From NCBI RefSeq assembly GCF_001984155.1, contig NZ_MTQO01000047.1, forward strand, positions 310,001 through 374,000: a stretch of DNA of 64,000 nucleotides, written 5' to 3'. A program made the translations under genes and the position numbers. Below, in pieces: positions 27,003 through 35,920 of the stretch. This stretch comes from Actinosynnema sp. ALI-1.44. GTDB taxonomy: Bacteria > Actinomycetota > Actinomycetes > Mycobacteriales > Pseudonocardiaceae. Every line of letters begins with the position of its first letter. The stretch's first letter is position 1. The notes beneath the pieces are model-generated. The model made no database searches and was not told the DNA's origin. It worked only from the letters and a program-made list of their open reading frames with translations.

Positions 27003-27799
27003 GCCCACTGGTCGAACGTGGTCGGTGACCGGCGCAGGACTCGCTCCACGTCGCCGGTCACCACCGCGTTCCCACCGTTGCGCATCCGCTCGAAGCTGTC
27101 CAGGACGGCGTCCGCGTCAGCCTCGGGAATGCCCTGCGACAGCAGGTTCTCCCTGGCTTGGGCCCGGGGGACGTCGACGGTCCGCAACGACTTCCCCAGC
27201 ACCTTGCCGAGGATCTCCACCTGCTGCGGCACGCTGAGCAGCTCGGAACCGGTCAACGTGTACGTCTGCTTGTCGTGCTCGTCGGTGAGCAGGGCCGCGA
27301 GCGCGACCTCGGCGATGTCCTTCGGGTCCACCACACCGCTCTGGCCGTCGCCGTAGAGGCTGGGGACTGGTTCGCCCGCTTCGATCTGCGGCAGCCAGGC
27401 GAGCGAGTTCGTCGCGAACGACGACGGCCGCAGCACTGTCCATACCAGATCGCTCGCGGCCAGCGCCCGCTCCCCGGGCAGGTGCCAGGCGCTGGTGGTC
27501 TCGTAACCGGGCTCACCGGTTCCGATCGCGGAGACCTTCACGACCTTGCGCAGCTGCTTGCCCGCGTCGAGCACAGCGAGATCGTGCCGGGCAGCGAAAC
27601 CAGGCGCGGTCAGCAGGAAGACGGTGTCGACACCGTCGAGGGCGAGCCTGAGCGACTCGGGGTCGTCGTAATCACCCCGGACACCGTGGGGAACTCGTCG
27701 CGGATCACGGGACATGGCTTTGTAGTCCACGCCTCGCGCGTCGAGCAGCGGCACGAGTCTGCGGCCGATCGTGCCGGTCGCACCGGTTATCAGAATCAT
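26960..27799 (-). CDS. NmrA-like NAD(P)-binding protein
   Basis: 279 residues from ATG 27799 (MILITGATGTIGRRLVP), an atypical short-chain dehydrogenase. The glycine-rich GATGTIG binds the dinucleotide; AMSRDPRRVPHGVRGDYDD fits the second strand and the NmrA-type sensor region. The catalytic YxxxK is missing, so it may sense NAD(P) or act as a quinone reductase, as in YtfG/NmrA. A GTG at 27808 is an alternative start. Divergent from the AraC-type regulator by 61 bp and probably under its control. The stop lies inside the peroxidase gene. Confidence 0.85.
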   Translation of the reverse strand: MILITGATGTIGRRLVPLLDARGVDYKAMSRDPRRVPHGVRGDYDDPESLRLALDGVDTVFLLTAPGFAARHDLAVLDAGKQLRKVVKVSAIGTGEPGYETTSAWHLPGERALAASDLVWTVLRPSSFATNSLAWLPQIEAGEPVPSLYGDGQSGVVDPKDIAEVALAALLTDEHDKQTYTLTGSELLSVPQQVEILGKVLGKSLRTVDVPRAQARENLLSQGIPEADADAVLDSFERMRNGGNAVVTGDVERVLRRSPTTFDQWAQQDEHLKMLAARP

Positions 27800-27860
27800 G
27801 GTCGCCACGGTGCCAAGAAGTCCGATCAGGACATAGGAAGATTCGGCTAACCTCGCAACC

Positions 27861-28553
27861 GTGAACCCGTGGGACATCAAGGCTGTCTGCGAGCATGAGG
27901 CGCGCGCCCGCTCCGTCACCCGGCCGCCGAGCACGCGCACGTCACTGGTCTTCAGCCTGCGCCCCGGAGGCGAGAGCCACCTGGTCGTCCTCGGGCCGCG
28001 CACCCACGCGTCGTACTTCCCCGGCAAGAAGCTGCCGTTCACGGTCAACGCCGAACTGCACACGGGCTGGGCGCGGACGCTGCTGGGCACCCCGGCCAGC
28101 GACCTGGTCGACCGGGTCGTGCCGGTGAGCGAGCTGTGGGGGAGCACCGAACTGCACGAATCGGTGGCGGCCGAGCCCGCGCGGGCGGTCGAACTGATCG
28201 AGAAGGCGCTGTCGGACCGGATGACCGACAACCCGGCGGGTGACCTGGTCCAGGAGGCAGCTCGGTGGCTGCACCGGGAGCGGTTGCCCCAGACCGCACG
28301 CCGGTTGAACGTGAGCGAACGGCATCTGCGCACGTTGTTCACGGGCGCGGTCGGCGTGTCACCGAAACGGTTCGTTCAGCTCAACCGGGTCCGGTCGGTG
28401 CTGTCGCACGCGGGCACGCGCAAGGGAGCCCGGCTCGCGGCCGACAGCGGGTACTACGACCAGTCACACATGGCCGCCGAGTTCCGCGCAACGATGGGCG
28501 TGCCGCTCAGCGCGTACCTCGCCGGGGACCTGCCGCCCGGTTCAGCCTGCTGA
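27861..28553 (+). CDS. AraC-family transcriptional regulator
   Basis: 230 residues, GTG start. The C-terminal half has two helix-turn-helix units: PQTARRLNVSERHLRTLF and GARLAADSGYYDQSHMAAEF, followed by ATMGVPLSAYL. The N-terminal half (about 1-110) is a compact sensor domain with PRTHASYFPGKKLPFTVN, as in the DUF6597/AraC group. It is divergent from the NmrA-like gene and is the best candidate to control it. Its 3' end overlaps the GNAT gene by 12 nt. Confidence 0.88.
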   Translation: MNPWDIKAVCEHEARARSVTRPPSTRTSLVFSLRPGGESHLVVLGPRTHASYFPGKKLPFTVNAELHTGWARTLLGTPASDLVDRVVPVSELWGSTELHESVAAEPARAVELIEKALSDRMTDNPAGDLVQEAARWLHRERLPQTARRLNVSERHLRTLFTGAVGVSPKRFVQLNRVRSVLSHAGTRKGARLAADSGYYDQSHMAAEFRATMGVPLSAYLAGDLPPGSAC

Positions 28554-29111
28554 CGCCTTCCATTCGCGGGCGAGGACGGCGTAGACGACCTCGTCCACCC
28601 ACTCGCCCTTGACGTACTCGTTCTCGTGGAAGTGCGCTTCCTGGCGCATGCCGAGCTTGGCCAGCACTCGGCCGGACGCCACGTTGCGCGCGTCCAGCCT
28701 GCCGATCACGCGGTGCACCTTCAGCTCCTCGAACGCGATCCGCAGCAACGGCCGGGCCGCCTCGGTGGCGAACCCCTGGCCGTAGTGGTCCGGGTGCAGC
28801 ACGTAGCCGATCTCAGCCTGCTGGTGCGAGCCCGGCAGCCATTCGATGTTGACGTCGCCGACCATCGCGCCGGTGTCCTTGCGCACCACGGCCAGCAGCA
28901 TCGAATCACCCGGCTGGGTCAGCCGGGACATCTTCGCGATCCGCTCGTCCAGCTTGGCTTTGACCTCGTCGCGGGTCAACGCCTCACTGTAGAGGTAGGT
29001 GTTCACTTCCGGCCTCGACCGGACGTCGTACAGCTCGTCGAGGTCGGAGTGGGTGAAGGGACGCAGCCACAGCCGGTCGGTCTCGATCTTGTCGGGTGGG
29101 ACGAACACCAC
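28542..29111 (-). CDS. GNAT-family N-acetyltransferase (RimJ/RimL type)
   Basis: 189 residues, GTG start. It opens IETDRLWLRPFTHSDLDEL, the hallmark of the Acetyltransf_3 (RimJ/L) group. The acetyl-CoA loop is HPDHYGQGFATEA (Q/RxxGxA) and the C-terminus carries NVASGRVLAKLGMR. It would transfer acetyl from acetyl-CoA to an unknown amine or protein N-terminus. Neighbour genes give no substrate clue. Confidence 0.9.
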   Translation of the reverse strand: MVFVPPDKIETDRLWLRPFTHSDLDELYDVRSRPEVNTYLYSEALTRDEVKAKLDERIAKMSRLTQPGDSMLLAVVRKDTGAMVGDVNIEWLPGSHQQAEIGYVLHPDHYGQGFATEAARPLLRIAFEELKVHRVIGRLDARNVASGRVLAKLGMRQEAHFHENEYVKGEWVDEVVYAVLAREWKASAG

Positions 29112-29126
29112 CGGACAGTATCGGGA

Positions 29127-29786
29127 TCACGCGCCCAATGCCGTCCGAATTTCTTCTTCGACACTGTTGGCGGCGGCCACGAAGAGCAGCTCGTCGCCGG
29201 GCTCGAACGTGTCCTCCGGCTGCGGGACGATCACACGCCCGCCGCGCAGGATCGTCACCAGCGCCACGTCACGGGGCAGTGTGACCTCCTGCACCGGCCT
29301 GCCCGCCATCGGCGTGTCCTCCGGGAGGGTCATCTCCACCAGGTTCGCCTGGCCCTGGCGCAGGGTCAGCAGCTGCACGACATCGCCGACGCTGACCGCC
29401 TCCTCGACCATCGCGGCCAGGATCCGCGGCGTGGAGACCGCCACGTCGACACCCCACGCCTCGGTGAACAGCCACTCGTTGGCCGGGTCGTTGACCCTGG
29501 CGACCACCCTGCGCACCGCGAACTCGGTTTTCGCCAGCAGCGACACCACCAGGTTGACCTTGTCGTCACCCGTCGCCGCGATGACGACGTCACACAACTG
29601 CAGACCCGCGTCCTCGAGCGAGGACAGCTCACACGCGTCGGCGAGCACCCATTCGGCCTGCTCGACCGTGTGCGGCTCGAACTGGGCGGCCTGCCGCTCG
29701 ATCAACATGACCTGGTGGCCGTTGGCCACCAGCTCGGCGGCGATGGACCGGCCAACGGCACCCGCCCCGGCGATCGCGACCCGCAT
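29127..29786 (-). CDS. TrkA-family RCK protein (second of pair)
   Basis: 219 residues with an N-terminal Rossmann (RCK_N) domain (MRVAIAGAGAVGRSIAAELV, adenine-pocket LIERQ) and a C-terminal TrkA_C domain (about 135-219: GQANLVEMTLPEDTPMAGR). It is a cytoplasmic NAD(H)/nucleotide-sensing gate for potassium transport, like CeoC of mycobacteria. Its ATG overlaps the stop (TAA) of the first RCK gene by 1 nt, so both are made together. Confidence 0.92.
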   Translation of the reverse strand: MRVAIAGAGAVGRSIAAELVANGHQVMLIERQAAQFEPHTVEQAEWVLADACELSSLEDAGLQLCDVVIAATGDDKVNLVVSLLAKTEFAVRRVVARVNDPANEWLFTEAWGVDVAVSTPRILAAMVEEAVSVGDVVQLLTLRQGQANLVEMTLPEDTPMAGRPVQEVTLPRDVALVTILRGGRVIVPQPEDTFEPGDELLFVAAANSVEEEIRTALGA

Positions 29787-30451
29787 TAGCTTTCCTCCTC
29801 CGGTGGCTGTGCCGCCGCGCTGGTGATGTCGCTGACCGTGCCGGACAGCGCCGCCACGTAGATCACGTCGTCGGCCTGGACGACCGTCCTGGCGTCCGGC
29901 AGTACGCCCGTGCCGAACCGCATGATGAACGCCACACGGGCGCCAGTGGCCTCCTCAAGCGCCTGCACGCGCTTGCCCGCCCACGACTCGTGCACCGGCA
30001 GTTGCAGCACGGCGACCTTGCCCGACGGCTCACGCCACGCCGACGCCACCCCGTCCGGCAGCAGCGTCCGCAGGAAGCGGTCCGTCGTCCACGGCACGGT
30101 CGCCACGGTCGGGATGCCCAGGCGCTCGTACACCGCGGCGCGCTTCTCGTCGTAGATCCGGGCCACGACGTGCTCGACACCGAACGTCTCCCTGGCCACC
30201 CTGGCCGAGATGATGTTGGAGTTGTCGCCGCTCGACACGGCCGCGAACGCGCCGGCCCGCTCGATCCCCGCCTTGATCAACACCGTCCGGTCGAAGCCGA
30301 TGCCGACCACCTGCGAGCCGTGAAAATTCTGGCTCAGCCTGCGGAAGGCCTGGACGTCCTTGTCGATCACGGCGACCGTGTGGCCAAGGCGCTCGAGCGC
30401 GGCCGCGAGCGACGACCCGACCCGGCCGCAGCCCATGATCACCACGTGCAC
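29786..30451 (-). CDS. TrkA-family RCK protein (first of pair)
   Basis: 221 residues from GTG 30451 (VHVVIMGCGRVGSSLAAAL). It has the same RCK_N (GCGRVG; acidic VIDKD) plus RCK_C layout as its partner, with conserved SSGDNSNIISARVARETF and a C-terminal VLQLPVHESWAGKRV. The longer frame to 30607 has no RCK similarity. It matches CeoB. The pair is divergent from a KimA-like potassium/APC permease with 94 bp between starts, so the three probably form one potassium-uptake unit. Confidence 0.92.
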   Translation of the reverse strand: MHVVIMGCGRVGSSLAAALERLGHTVAVIDKDVQAFRRLSQNFHGSQVVGIGFDRTVLIKAGIERAGAFAAVSSGDNSNIISARVARETFGVEHVVARIYDEKRAAVYERLGIPTVATVPWTTDRFLRTLLPDGVASAWREPSGKVAVLQLPVHESWAGKRVQALEEATGARVAFIMRFGTGVLPDARTVVQADDVIYVAALSGTVSDITSAAAQPPEEES

Positions 30452-30545
30452 GACCAGCCTCCTCGAAGATGTCTGCTCATCGTCCGGCAAGAACCTACCG
30501 TCCGGTGCTCCACCCGAGTGACGGGAGGACTTACGCTCTGACCCC

Positions 30546-32546
30546 GTGTCGAAGTTCTCAACCGCGGCGAAGCGCCTTCTGGTCGGCAGGCCCTTTCGCA
30601 GCGACACCCTCGGTCACACGCTGCTGCCCAAACGAGTGGCGTTGCCCGTGTTCGCCTCGGACGCCCTGTCCAGCGTGGCCTACGCGCCGCAAGAGATCTT
30701 CCTGACCCTCAGCATCGCGGGCATCGCGTCGTTCGCGTTCGCGCCGTGGATCGGCCTGGCGGTCATCATCGTGCTGCTCACGGTGGTCATGAGCTACCGG
30801 CAGAACGTGCACGCCTATCCGAGCGGCGGCGGCGACTACGAGGTCGCCACGGTCAACCTGGGGCCCAAGGCGGGCCTCACGGTCGCCAGCGCGCTTCTGG
30901 TGGATTACGTACTTACTGTCGCGGTGTCCATTTCGTCCGCTGCGGAGAACCTCGGCGCGCTCGTGCCGTGGATCGGGCAGAACAAGGTGCTGTTCTCGGT
31001 CATCGCGATCGTCCTGCTGACCGCGATGAACCTGCGGGGCGTGCGCGAGTCCGGCACGGCCTTCGCGATCCCCACCTACGCGTTCATGGTGGGCATCTTC
31101 GTGATGCTCGGCTGGGGCTTCTTCCGCACCGCGGTGCTCGGCGACGACGTGCGCGCGCCCAGCGCCGGGCTGGAGCTGCACGCCGAGAACGACCACCTGA
31201 TGGGATTCGCGTTCGTCTTCCTGGTACTGCGGGCGTTCACCCAGGGCTGCGCGGCGCTCACCGGTGTCGAGGCGATCAGCAACGGCGTGCCCGCGTTCAA
31301 GAAGCCGAAGTCGCGCAACGCGGCCACCACGCTGCTGATGCTCGGCACGATCTCGGTCGCGATGTTCATGGGCGTGATCTACCTGGCCAGGCAGACCGGC
31401 GTGGTGCTGGCCGAACACCCGGAGACCCAGCTGACCAACGCCCCGGCCGGTTACCGGCAGGACACCGTGATCGCGCAGCTGTCGCAGGCGGTGTTCGCGG
31501 GCTTCCCACCCGGCTTCTTCTTCGTCATCGGGTTCACCGCGCTGATCCTGGTGCTGGCGGCGAACACCGCGTTCAACGGCTTCCCCGTGCTCGGGTCGAT
31601 CCTGGCGCAGGACCGCTACCTGCCGCGCCAGCTGCACACCCGCGGCGACCGGCTGGCGTTCTCCAACGGCATCCTGTTCCTGGCCGGGTTCGCCATCCTG
31701 CTCGTGGTCGCGTTCGAGGCCGACCCGACCAAGCTGATCCCGCTGTACACCGTCGGCGTGTTCGTGTCGTTCACACTCAGCCAGAGCGGCATGATCCGGC
31801 ACTGGAACCGCCTGTTGCGCAACGAATCCGACCCGAACGCGCGGCGCAGGATGCGGCGTTCGCAGGGGATCAACGCGTTCGGCCTGGCGATGACCGGGAC
31901 CGTGCTCGTGATCGTGCTAATCACCAAGTTCCTCGTCGGCGCGTGGATCGCGATCGCCGCGATGACCGCGATCTTCGCGTTGATGATGGGGATCAAGAAG
32001 CACTACGACCGGGTCGCCGACGAACTGCGCGAGGCCGAGGAGGACCGCCCGACGGTGATGCCGTCGCGCAACCACGCGATCGTGCTCGTGTCCAAACTGC
32101 ACCTGCCGACCCGGCGCGCACTGGCGTACGCCAAGGCGACCCGGCCGGACGTGCTCGAGGCGGTGACGGTCAACGTGGACGACCGCGACACCCGGATGCT
32201 GGTGAAGGACTGGGAAGCCAACGGGTTCAAGATCCCGCTGAAGGTGATCGAGTCGCCGTACCGGGAGATCACCAAGCCGGTGCTGGACTACGTCAAACGC
32301 ATGCGCAGCAAGAACCCGCGTGACGTGGTCACCGTGTTCATCCCGGAGTACGTGGTCGGCCGGTGGTGGGAACACTTCCTGCACAACCAGAGCGCGCTCC
32401 GGCTCAAGGGGCGGCTGCTCTTCCAGCCCGGCGTGATGGTCACCAGCGTGCCGTGGCAGTTGGCGTCGTCGGAGAAGGTGCACGACAAGGCCGTGATCGC
32501 GCCTGGTTCGGTGCGCCGTGGACTGCATGGCGAGGACACCAAGTGA
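30546..32546 (+). CDS. KimA-like APC-superfamily permease (probable potassium importer)
   Basis: 666 residues, GTG start. About 12 membrane segments occupy residues 35-470. Conserved signatures shared with Bacillus KimA (YdaO) are FASDALSSVAYAPQE, MSYRQNVHAYPSGGGDYEVA, LLVDYVLTVAVSISSAAENL, LTGVEAISNGVPAFK and DRLAFSNGILF. The cytoplasmic C-terminal part (about 190 residues) is like the KimA dimerisation domain that binds c-di-AMP. KimA imports K+ with H+. It is divergent from the RCK pair, and the start codon of the methyltransferase gene overlaps its stop by 4 nt. Confidence 0.85.
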   Translation: MSKFSTAAKRLLVGRPFRSDTLGHTLLPKRVALPVFASDALSSVAYAPQEIFLTLSIAGIASFAFAPWIGLAVIIVLLTVVMSYRQNVHAYPSGGGDYEVATVNLGPKAGLTVASALLVDYVLTVAVSISSAAENLGALVPWIGQNKVLFSVIAIVLLTAMNLRGVRESGTAFAIPTYAFMVGIFVMLGWGFFRTAVLGDDVRAPSAGLELHAENDHLMGFAFVFLVLRAFTQGCAALTGVEAISNGVPAFKKPKSRNAATTLLMLGTISVAMFMGVIYLARQTGVVLAEHPETQLTNAPAGYRQDTVIAQLSQAVFAGFPPGFFFVIGFTALILVLAANTAFNGFPVLGSILAQDRYLPRQLHTRGDRLAFSNGILFLAGFAILLVVAFEADPTKLIPLYTVGVFVSFTLSQSGMIRHWNRLLRNESDPNARRRMRRSQGINAFGLAMTGTVLVIVLITKFLVGAWIAIAAMTAIFALMMGIKKHYDRVADELREAEEDRPTVMPSRNHAIVLVSKLHLPTRRALAYAKATRPDVLEAVTVNVDDRDTRMLVKDWEANGFKIPLKVIESPYREITKPVLDYVKRMRSKNPRDVVTVFIPEYVVGRWWEHFLHNQSALRLKGRLLFQPGVMVTSVPWQLASSEKVHDKAVIAPGSVRRGLHGEDTK

Positions 32547-33778
32547 CCACTGGGGAGAAGCTGAACTGGAAAGGCCGCAGGCTCGACGTGGAGGTCGGTG
32601 TCGTGGCCCACGGCGGCCACTGCATCGCCCGCCACGAAGGCCGTGTGCTGTTCGTGCGGCACGCGCTGCCGGGTGAGCGGGTCATCGCCGAGGTCACCGA
32701 GGACAAAGGCGGTTCGTACTGCCGGGCCGATGCCGTGGAGATCCTGTCCGCGTCGCCCGACCGGGTCGAACCACCGTGCCCGCTGTCCGGGCCGGGAGCG
32801 TGCGGCGGCTGCGACTGGCAGCACGCTTCCGGTGCGGCGCAACGCGACCTGAAGGCAGCTGTGGTCGCGGAGCACTTGGCCAAGGCGACCAAGCGGACCA
32901 TCCCGGTCGTGGTCGAGGAGCTCACCGGCGGACTGCTCGGCTGGCGGACCAGGGTGCGGATGGCCGTCGGCTACGACGGGATGCCCGGTTTCCACCCGCA
33001 CCGCAGCCACGCCGTCGTCCCCGTCGGGCACTGCCCGATCACCGTGCCCGGCCTGGTGGAATCCGTGGCCGGTCAGGACTTCACCAAGGACAGCGAACTG
33101 GAACTGGTCCGAGACGGCCGCGGCCGGATCAACGCCCGCCAGCTCAAGCTGACCCGTGGCCACCGTGGCCGGACGCACTGGCGCCGCACGCCGGTCGCCG
33201 GTGACGGCGAAGCGGTCGAGTTCGCCGCGGGCAGGCACTGGGACATGGACGCCTACAACTTCTGGCAGATCCACCCGGCCGCCGCGGACACCCTCGCACT
33301 GGCGGTGGGGGAGTGGGCGCAGGCATCGAAGGGCGCCTGCGCGTGGGACCTCTACAGCGGCGTCGGGCTCTTCGCGTCCGTGCTGGCCGGGCAGACCGGA
33401 CCGGGCGGCCGGGTCTTCGCGGTCGAGAGCGCCCAGTCCTCTTCGGACTCCCAACGGCTGCTCGCCGACCTGCCGCAGGTCAAGTCGGTGAGCAGGAGAG
33501 TCGAGCACGCGCTACGGGACGAGTTGCTCGACAGTCCGGACCCGGAGGTCGTCGTACTCGACCCGCCGCGCAAGGGCGCCGGACACGACGTCGTCGACGA
33601 CATCGCGGAGCGCCAGCCCGAACGCGTGGTGTACGTGGCGTGCGACCCGGCGGCGCTGGGCCGGGACGTCGCCCGGTTCCAGCAGCACGGGTACCGCCTT
33701 GAACAAGTGCGGGCGTTCGACGCGTTCCCGATGACCCACCACGTGGAAGCCGTCGCGCTCCTCATTCCGGGCGCTTGA
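32543..33778 (+). CDS. Class I SAM-dependent RNA methyltransferase (TrmA/RumA-like)
   Basis: 411 residues, GTG start overlapping the permease stop (GTGA). A TRAM domain (about 1-65) is followed by an iron-sulphur-type Cys cluster (PPCPLSGPGACGGCDWQH). The SAM-binding domain has WDLYSGVGLFASVLA, then LDPPRKGAG and the catalytic-site VYVACDPAALGRD (usually SCNP). Members put a methyl on C5 of uridine in tRNA or 23S rRNA. It is coupled to the permease and corresponds to Rv2689c. It ends 17 bp inside the convergent aldehyde dehydrogenase gene. Confidence 0.9.
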   Translation: MTTGEKLNWKGRRLDVEVGVVAHGGHCIARHEGRVLFVRHALPGERVIAEVTEDKGGSYCRADAVEILSASPDRVEPPCPLSGPGACGGCDWQHASGAAQRDLKAAVVAEHLAKATKRTIPVVVEELTGGLLGWRTRVRMAVGYDGMPGFHPHRSHAVVPVGHCPITVPGLVESVAGQDFTKDSELELVRDGRGRINARQLKLTRGHRGRTHWRRTPVAGDGEAVEFAAGRHWDMDAYNFWQIHPAAADTLALAVGEWAQASKGACAWDLYSGVGLFASVLAGQTGPGGRVFAVESAQSSSDSQRLLADLPQVKSVSRRVEHALRDELLDSPDPEVVVLDPPRKGAGHDVVDDIAERQPERVVYVACDPAALGRDVARFQQHGYRLEQVRAFDAFPMTHHVEAVALLIPGA

Positions 33779-35237
33779 ACCAGTACTGCGGCTGCGGCCG
33801 CAGGTTCTGGTAGATGTGCTTGGCCTCCTGGTACTCGGCCAGACCCGCGCGGCCGAGTTCCCTGCCGACACCGGAACGCTTGAAACCGCCCCATTCCGCC
33901 TGCGGCAGGTACGGGTGGTAGTCGTTGATCCAGATCGTGCCGTGCCGCAGGCGCGCGGCCACGCGCTGCGCCTTGTCACCGTCCTTTGTGAACACGCCAC
34001 CGGCGAGGCCGTAGTGCGTGTCGTTGGCGATGCGGACCGCGTCGTCCTCGTTGGTGAACCGTTCCACGGTCAGCACAGGGCCGAACGCTTCCTCACGCAC
34101 CGCGTAGCTGCCTTGTTTGACGTCGGTGAGCACGGTCGGCAGGTAGTAGAAGCCCTCCTTGAGGTGCTCGTCCTCCGGGCGCCAACCGCCCGTGCGCAAC
34201 GTCGCGCCCTCGGTCATCGCCGCGGCGACGTAGTGCTCGATCTTCTCCAGGTGTGCCGCGGAGATCAACGGACCGGTCTCGGCGTTCGGGTCGAACGGGC
34301 CACCGAGCCGGATCCGCTCGGTGCGCCGGACGATCTCGTCGACCAGTTCGTCGTGCAGCTCGTTCTGCACGATCAGCCGCGCGCCCGCCGAACACACCTG
34401 GCCGGAGTGCAGGAACACCGCGGTGATCGCGTAGTCGACGGCGGTCTCGAAGTCCGCGTCGGCGAACACGATGTTCGGGTTCTTGCCGCCCAGTTCCAGC
34501 GCGACCTTCTTGACCGTCGCCGCGGCCGACGCGGCGATCCTCGTCCCGGTCGCCAGGCCGCCGGTGAACGACACCAGGTCGACATCGGGGTGCTCGGCCA
34601 GCGGCGCGCCCACCTGCGCGCCGGCCCCGAGCACGAGGTTGGCGACGCCGTCGGGCAGATGAGCCTCCTGCAACGTGCGCATGAGCAGGATGGCCGTGCT
34701 CGGCGTGAGCTCGCTCGGCTTGAGCACGAACGTGTTGCCCGCCGCGAGCGCGGGAGCGACCTTCCACACCGCCTGCAGCAGGGGGTAGTTCCACGGCGTG
34801 ATCAGCCCGCACACGCCGACGGGCTCGTAGACGATCTTGCTGGCGACGTCGGGGTTGCCCGCGTCGACGATCCGGCCGGACTCCTGCGCGGCGAGCTTGC
34901 CGAAGTACCGGAAGCAGGAGATCACGTCGGCCATGTCGTATTCGCTCTCGACCAGGCGTTTGCCCGTGTCGAGCGACTCGGCCCGCGCGTAGTCGGCCTT
35001 GTCCCTGTCGATCAGGTCGGCGACCTTGAGCAGCAGGTCGCCGCGCTGCGCGGCGGGGGTGCGCGGCCAGTGACCGGCATCGAAGGCCCGGCGGGCGGCG
35101 TCGATGGCCGACTCGGTGTCGGTGCGGTCGGCCTCGTCGACCGTGGCGACCAGCGAACCGTCGGCGGGGCACCGGATCTCCCGCGTCGCCCCGGCGAGCG
35201 CGGAAACCCACTCGCCCCCGATGAACAGCTCGGCCAT
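33762..35237 (-). CDS. Aldehyde dehydrogenase family protein (betaine/aminoaldehyde type)
   Basis: 491 residues from ATG 35237. It contains the NAD site GLITPWNYPLLQAVWK, VALELGGKNPNIVF (catalytic Glu) and HSGQVCSAGARLIV (nucleophilic Cys), followed by EEAFGPVLTVERF and LPQAEWGGFKRSGVGRELG. Sequence style and length match betaine-aldehyde and gamma-aminobutyraldehyde dehydrogenases (BetB/PatD-type), but substrate cannot be assigned. No choline dehydrogenase neighbour is present. The upstream extension to 35309 is not alike. Confidence 0.9.
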   Translation of the reverse strand: MAELFIGGEWVSALAGATREIRCPADGSLVATVDEADRTDTESAIDAARRAFDAGHWPRTPAAQRGDLLLKVADLIDRDKADYARAESLDTGKRLVESEYDMADVISCFRYFGKLAAQESGRIVDAGNPDVASKIVYEPVGVCGLITPWNYPLLQAVWKVAPALAAGNTFVLKPSELTPSTAILLMRTLQEAHLPDGVANLVLGAGAQVGAPLAEHPDVDLVSFTGGLATGTRIAASAAATVKKVALELGGKNPNIVFADADFETAVDYAITAVFLHSGQVCSAGARLIVQNELHDELVDEIVRRTERIRLGGPFDPNAETGPLISAAHLEKIEHYVAAAMTEGATLRTGGWRPEDEHLKEGFYYLPTVLTDVKQGSYAVREEAFGPVLTVERFTNEDDAVRIANDTHYGLAGGVFTKDGDKAQRVAARLRHGTIWINDYHPYLPQAEWGGFKRSGVGRELGRAGLAEYQEAKHIYQNLRPQPQYWFKRPE

Positions 35238-35350
35238 GCGGCACTCCGATCCTTCTCTCGCGGCACGGCCAACCCTACGGGCTCGCCCGGCGATTGCCGG
35301 AAGACACACGACGTGATGGCACGATACGCAACACCAGCCACGCCGGGCCG

Positions 35351-35746
35351 TCAGGAGCGATGGTTGCCGTAGCCGAACTCACCCTCGTGGAACACGTCGC
35401 TGTTCTCGACGGACTCGTACGTGACCCCGCATTCCTGACTGAGCACCGCATTCCCGAGGTTGGCGAGCGTGAGCCAAGTGGTGACAAGCCCACCGATGAG
35501 CAGGAAGGCCCCTGCCGTGCCAACCCCGGCCCGAAACGCCCACGCGACAACAATCATCAACGCGAGCGTGATAGCCGCGGTGAGCACGGCCCGGATGAGA
35601 TAGGTCCGCCGCTCCCGCATGGTGTCCCTGCGCGACGCCGCGTAGATCGCCACAGTCGCCCCGCACTGCCAGCACTTGACAGCGACGACAGCGGGCTCAG
35701 TGGCGTGCCGAGCCAGCTCGTACACGTCACCACCCGGTTGTCTCAT
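35351..35746 (-). CDS. Small membrane protein with CxxC motif
   Basis: 131 residues from ATG 35746. An N-terminal soluble part has VKCWQCGATVAIYA (single CxxC); the middle has a basic stretch (RRDTMRERRTY). Two membrane helices follow (AVLTAAITLALMIVVAWAF, GAFLLIGGLVTTWLTLANL), and a hydrophilic C-terminus ends EGEFGYGNHRS with an added Cys (LSQECGVTY). No family recognised. Lies between the aldehyde dehydrogenase and Pro-rich protein genes on the same strand, with 113 and 174 bp gaps. Confidence 0.65.
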   Translation of the reverse strand: MRQPGGDVYELARHATEPAVVAVKCWQCGATVAIYAASRRDTMRERRTYLIRAVLTAAITLALMIVVAWAFRAGVGTAGAFLLIGGLVTTWLTLANLGNAVLSQECGVTYESVENSDVFHEGEFGYGNHRS

Positions 35747-35920
35747 GTGTGTCACCCGCGCGGAAATGTGCGTAGCGATCCGGAACAAACGACTCCTCTC
35801 GACTCTCCCCTGTAGTTCGCGTGCGGTCCGGGCGGACGTGCCGAACCCTGAATCCTGCGCGAGCCCACGCGGACAGACAAGCACCCACCCGGACCAGACC
35901 GATGACCGGTGGGTTCGTGG

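Noticed and set aside
30452-30545. Possible c-di-AMP (ydaO) riboswitch ahead of the KimA-like gene
   Set aside because: The whole divergent spacer is only 94 bp, too short for that riboswitch plus promoter, and no matching core is visible.
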